The notes below the pieces were generated by a model. That model was not told where the DNA came from. It searched no databases and saw nothing but the letters and a program-made list of their open reading frames with translations. A DNA stretch of 64,000 nt from SPGG2 sp964194625. GTDB taxonomy: Bacteria > Pseudomonadota > Gammaproteobacteria > Acidiferrobacterales > SPGG2. Every line of letters starts with the position of its first letter. Positions within the stretch are counted from its first letter, which is position 1. The position numbers and the translations under genes are program-made. Where the stretch lies: contig CAXMNC010000237.1 of assembly GCA_964194625.1 (NCBI GenBank), positions 129,861-193,860 of the forward strand, given 5' to 3'. Of the stretch, positions 61,459-64,000 are shown piece by piece.

Positions 61459-63765
61459 CTAGCGAAGGGTGTGGTGGGAATTATCAGCAATGCGATCGCC
61501 CACCAGCCATTTACTTAACGTAACCAGGGGCATGAGCGCGACTCGAACAACTCTGCGCAATTGTTGGCGTTGGCTAATATAGTCCGCAATCGGTGGGCTG
61601 TACCGATAGTAGAGCTCAACGAAGCGACGCCCGATGCGGTTGGGTAACAGATAACCATCTCTGAAGGCGCGCAGATAGCGGATTTCCTCTGCCATGGGCG
61701 TGCCATAGGCGGCGGTGGCGATGAAGCAACCGCTGCTGCCACTACTACTTGACTTGAAGTCCACAACGATACGCAAATCGTTGGAGGTAGTAACACCCAC
61801 ATCCTCTGCATCCATTGCAGTGAACGTCACAGTATATACACCCAAGGGGCCAGCATTGGGCCAATCGAAAACACCTGTGGCAGGCGTAAACGTGGCACCG
61901 GCCGGCATACCGGTGGTGCTTAAGCTAGGCGTTGTGCCGTTGGCGTCAGTGGCCGTGACGGTGAATGACAAATTCGCCCCGATGAAGACGAACTGATCGG
62001 CAATAGAAAGCGTTGGTGCCACATTACGGATCGTGACAACCACGGTATCCATGTTCGTCAGGCCGCCATCATCGGTGACTGTCAATTTGAAGGTCAGCAT
62101 CGTTCCCGTGGCCGCATTATCAGGGGCGGGGAAGGTTGGCATGGCGATGTTGGGGTCCGACAGCGTGACAGGAGGAACGAATGTCTGGCTCCAGCTATAG
62201 CTAGCAATGGTCGCCAGGCCATTGGCGGTACTGGCGGACCCATCCAGGGTGACGAGCGCTCCGGGATCGACCATCTGGGGCGTACCGGCGTTGGCCGTCG
62301 GTGCTATCGCATTGCTCACCGATTGAACGGCCGCCCCGGCATCGACAATGCCGGCGCCGCAAGTCGAGGTGGAGCAATCGAAACCAGTGCCGGTGGGGAA
62401 CGCGCGTGCGTTAGCTTGCAGCTCGTTCAGTACCCGCGTGGGCGTCAGCGCACTGTTGATAGAGAGCATGAGCGAAACAATCCCGGAGACGTGCGGGGTT
62501 GCCATGCTCGTGCCCTGATAAAACGCGTAGGTATCGCCAGCGGGACTGGCATCCGGTGTCATCAAACCAGTATTGATGGTGGACAACACGCCGTTGCTAG
62601 AGATTATCGTTTCTCCGCCAGGGGCGGCAATCTCTACGACGCTGCCGAAGTCCGTATAAAATGCGCGCCCGCCAGCCCGATTGGTGGCGGCAACCGTAAT
62701 AACCCCATCACAGTTGCCCGGCGACGACAACGACGCATCAGAACCATCATTACCGGCGGCAATCACGACAACAGTCCCCGCCGCCGTGATCGTATCGATC
62801 GCCGTTTGCGCAGTAATGCTACACGGCCCAAGACCACCTAGGCTGAGGTTCAAGACATGGGCTGCGTTCGCGTTGTTCGGGACACCAGCCACAGGATTGC
62901 CGGCCGCCCACATCATCGCGTCGACAATATCTGAAGTAAAACCACCACACTTGCCAAGCACACGCACGGGCAGAATCTTAGACATCCAGTTAACCCCCGC
63001 CCCGCCAACTCCGTTGTCGGTCGTCGCGCCAACGGTACCCATGACGTGCGAGCCGTGCCAACTGCTGTCGGAGGCACCCGAGCCGGGGAAACATTCGTTC
63101 GCAACCACCCAGTCACCGGGATCCGACGGATCAGCGTCACGGCCATCTCCATCGTTGGCGATGACGATGTTAGACACAAAGTCATACCCGCCCAGGAGTC
63201 GAGCGCTGGCAAGATCAGCGTGCGTGGCTAAGATGCCGGTATCGATGACCGCGATAACGATGCCGCCGGCACCGGTGGTGATGTCCCAGGCAGTCGGTAA
63301 ATTGGCGCCACCCGGTTCGCCATCCACCACGGGATCGTGGTAGTGCCACTGTTCGGGATAGCGAAGATCGGTAGGCACCAGTAATGGGCGCATGATTCGA
63401 TCGGGCTCGGCATACTCGACATTGGGATCACCGCTGAGTCTTTCGGCTATCGCGGCGGCTTCGACAACCGTCATGCGATAGGGCAGCTTGAGAACCTGGG
63501 TGCCGATCGCCATCGCCCGCAAAGGCAATAAGGTGGCGCCTGCGGCATTGCTTAGGGCCTGCGCCCGACCGGGGCCCAGGGTGACCGTTTGGGCACCGGC
63601 GTCTTGATCTCGCAGCTTGACGATTAATTGATCGGTGTGACTCGTTAACGATTGTTGGGGTATCGGTTGAAGGCCGCCCGCTTGCACGATCGGCGACGAC
63701 ACCGAAAAAACCAGCAGCAGGACTAGGCTAAAAAAATCGACGGTTCTTGGTAACTCTGTTGACAT
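61459..63765 (-). CDS. Secreted subtilisin-like S8 protease with CFI-box C-terminus
   Basis: A 768-residue exported serine protease. Signal peptide (FFSLVLLLVFSVSSPIVQA), an I9-like propeptide (about 40-125, DPNVEYAEPDRIM), then the catalytic domain with Asp in AVIDTGILATHAD, His in WHGSHVMGT and Ser in GTSMATPHVSG. Two PKD/cadherin-like beta domains cover about 490-690 (VTLDGSAS, LTVTDDGGL). A Ser/Gly linker leads to CFIATAAYGTPMAEEI, the C-terminal CFI-box with basic helices, thought to be a sorting or anchoring tail. Confidence 0.9.
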   Translation of the reverse strand: MSTELPRTVDFFSLVLLLVFSVSSPIVQAGGLQPIPQQSLTSHTDQLIVKLRDQDAGAQTVTLGPGRAQALSNAAGATLLPLRAMAIGTQVLKLPYRMTVVEAAAIAERLSGDPNVEYAEPDRIMRPLLVPTDLRYPEQWHYHDPVVDGEPGGANLPTAWDITTGAGGIVIAVIDTGILATHADLASARLLGGYDFVSNIVIANDGDGRDADPSDPGDWVVANECFPGSGASDSSWHGSHVMGTVGATTDNGVGGAGVNWMSKILPVRVLGKCGGFTSDIVDAMMWAAGNPVAGVPNNANAAHVLNLSLGGLGPCSITAQTAIDTITAAGTVVVIAAGNDGSDASLSSPGNCDGVITVAATNRAGGRAFYTDFGSVVEIAAPGGETIISSNGVLSTINTGLMTPDASPAGDTYAFYQGTSMATPHVSGIVSLMLSINSALTPTRVLNELQANARAFPTGTGFDCSTSTCGAGIVDAGAAVQSVSNAIAPTANAGTPQMVDPGALVTLDGSASTANGLATIASYSWSQTFVPPVTLSDPNIAMPTFPAPDNAATGTMLTFKLTVTDDGGLTNMDTVVVTIRNVAPTLSIADQFVFIGANLSFTVTATDANGTTPSLSTTGMPAGATFTPATGVFDWPNAGPLGVYTVTFTAMDAEDVGVTTSNDLRIVVDFKSSSSGSSGCFIATAAYGTPMAEEIRYLRAFRDGYLLPNRIGRRFVELYYRYSPPIADYISQRQQLRRVVRVALMPLVTLSKWLVGDRIADNSHHTLR

Positions 63766-63771
63766 AGCGCA

Positions 63772-64000
63772 CTAATTTATCTTCTGATGCTGCAACATCC
63801 GGTCCTGCTCTACGTAGACCACATCCTTTCTTCTTGTCAAGCGTTCGACAACCTTCTTTAACTCTTCGGGACTGTAGATTCCCCGGCATTCAAAAACATG
63901 CCCACCGACAGACATCGGCCGCAGGTATATGAGTGTGGTACCCGCATCCTCTGAGAGTTTACTGACAAAGGCTGCGGTAGATGGCCCCCGCACACTGTCC
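63772..64000 (-). CDS. Stand-alone I9-type propeptide/inhibitor-like protein, N-terminus outside window
   Basis: A reading frame open to the window edge encodes at least 73 residues ending RKDVVYVEQDRMLQHQKIN. This resembles the last part of subtilisin propeptides (compare DPNVEYAEPDRIMRP in the next gene). It stops 6 bases before the ATG of the S8 protease. It may fold or inhibit that protease in trans. The upstream end is missing, so a signal peptide cannot be judged; alternative: the tail of another protease gene. Confidence 0.65.
   Translation of the reverse strand, partial: DSVRGPSTAAFVSKLSEDAGTTLIYLRPMSVGGHVFECRGIYSPEELKKVVERLTRRKDVVYVEQDRMLQHQKIN

Noticed and set aside
1..64000. CRISPR arrays, transposases, phage genes, tRNA and rRNA
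   Set aside because: No spaced direct repeats, no transposase or integrase motifs and no cloverleaf-like sequence were noticed on either strand; a dedicated tRNA scan could not be run.

Overview
The window reads as a chromosomal segment of a sulfur-oxidising gammaproteobacterium. Housekeeping pairs typical of the class are present (metG with a tRNA-binding tail, an RnfB-like ferredoxin next to nth, bamC-dapA, tusDCB/dsrEFH, PilT/PilU). Sulfur genes are recognisable (tusA, dsrEFH, a DsrC/TusE protein, soxX, soxA). I see no prophage, IS transposase, CRISPR, rRNA or tRNA. Several genes are clearly decaying (fadL, cysG, soxY, soxZ). With the otherwise intact core metabolism, this suggests a lineage losing functions, possibly host-associated; that lifestyle is inference.

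Layout. 1-6.5 kb: dcd (cut by the edge), mrp/apbC, then a forward run metG - RnfB-like - nth - FIST - DUF1841. 6.7-9.1 kb: an arsenosugar-type cluster (radical SAM ArsS facing two glycosyltransferase-like genes). 9.2-13.4 kb: arginine genes argG, argD, argF, with a PuuD-like membrane protein between. 13.5-23.6 kb: a lone Fbp-type ABC ATPase, a FimX-like c-di-GMP protein, a two-gene bufferin (BufA/BufB, MNIO) locus, an ATM1-type exporter, two tandem dihaem MauG/CcP-like proteins and a small secreted protein. 23.7-33.3 kb: htpG with a sigma-32-like promoter, a lytic transglycosylase, parvulin, an RRM protein, pyruvate carboxylase, a membrane protein, a degenerate ferritin-like protein and an orphan AT-rich gene sharing its leader with the ferritin-like gene. 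33.3-33.9 kb: a GC-rich dispersed repeat.

33.9-47.4 kb: purL, an MBL hydrolase, bamC, dapA, a PQQ-type sugar dehydrogenase, the complete AmmeMemoRadiSam trio, PIN-PhoH and a PilT/PilU ATPase. 47.5-54.6 kb: fadL pseudogene, BNR-repeat protein with a MoaD/ThiS-like partner, glpK, the dgcN-dgcA D-glutamate pair, and a cysG remnant. 54.6-60.5 kb: the sulfur region, with tusA - SoxK-like lipoprotein - dsrE - dsrF - dsrH - dsrC/tusE on the minus strand, and M48 protease - soxX - (soxY, soxZ broken) - soxA on the plus strand. 60.5-64 kb: a second copy of the dispersed repeat, ThpR, and an S8 protease preceded by a separate propeptide-like gene.

How it fits together. The TusA/DsrEFH/DsrC relay moves sulfane sulfur in the cytoplasm. 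SoxXA attaches thiosulfate to the carrier SoxYZ in the periplasm, but the local SoxYZ is ruined, so SoxXA must use a carrier encoded elsewhere or be idle. The least described parts are the minimal bufferin locus, the SoxK-like lipoprotein inside the Dsr/Tus cluster, the BNR/MoaD-like pair, the ferritin-like and orphan genes under duplicated leaders, and the free-standing protease propeptide.
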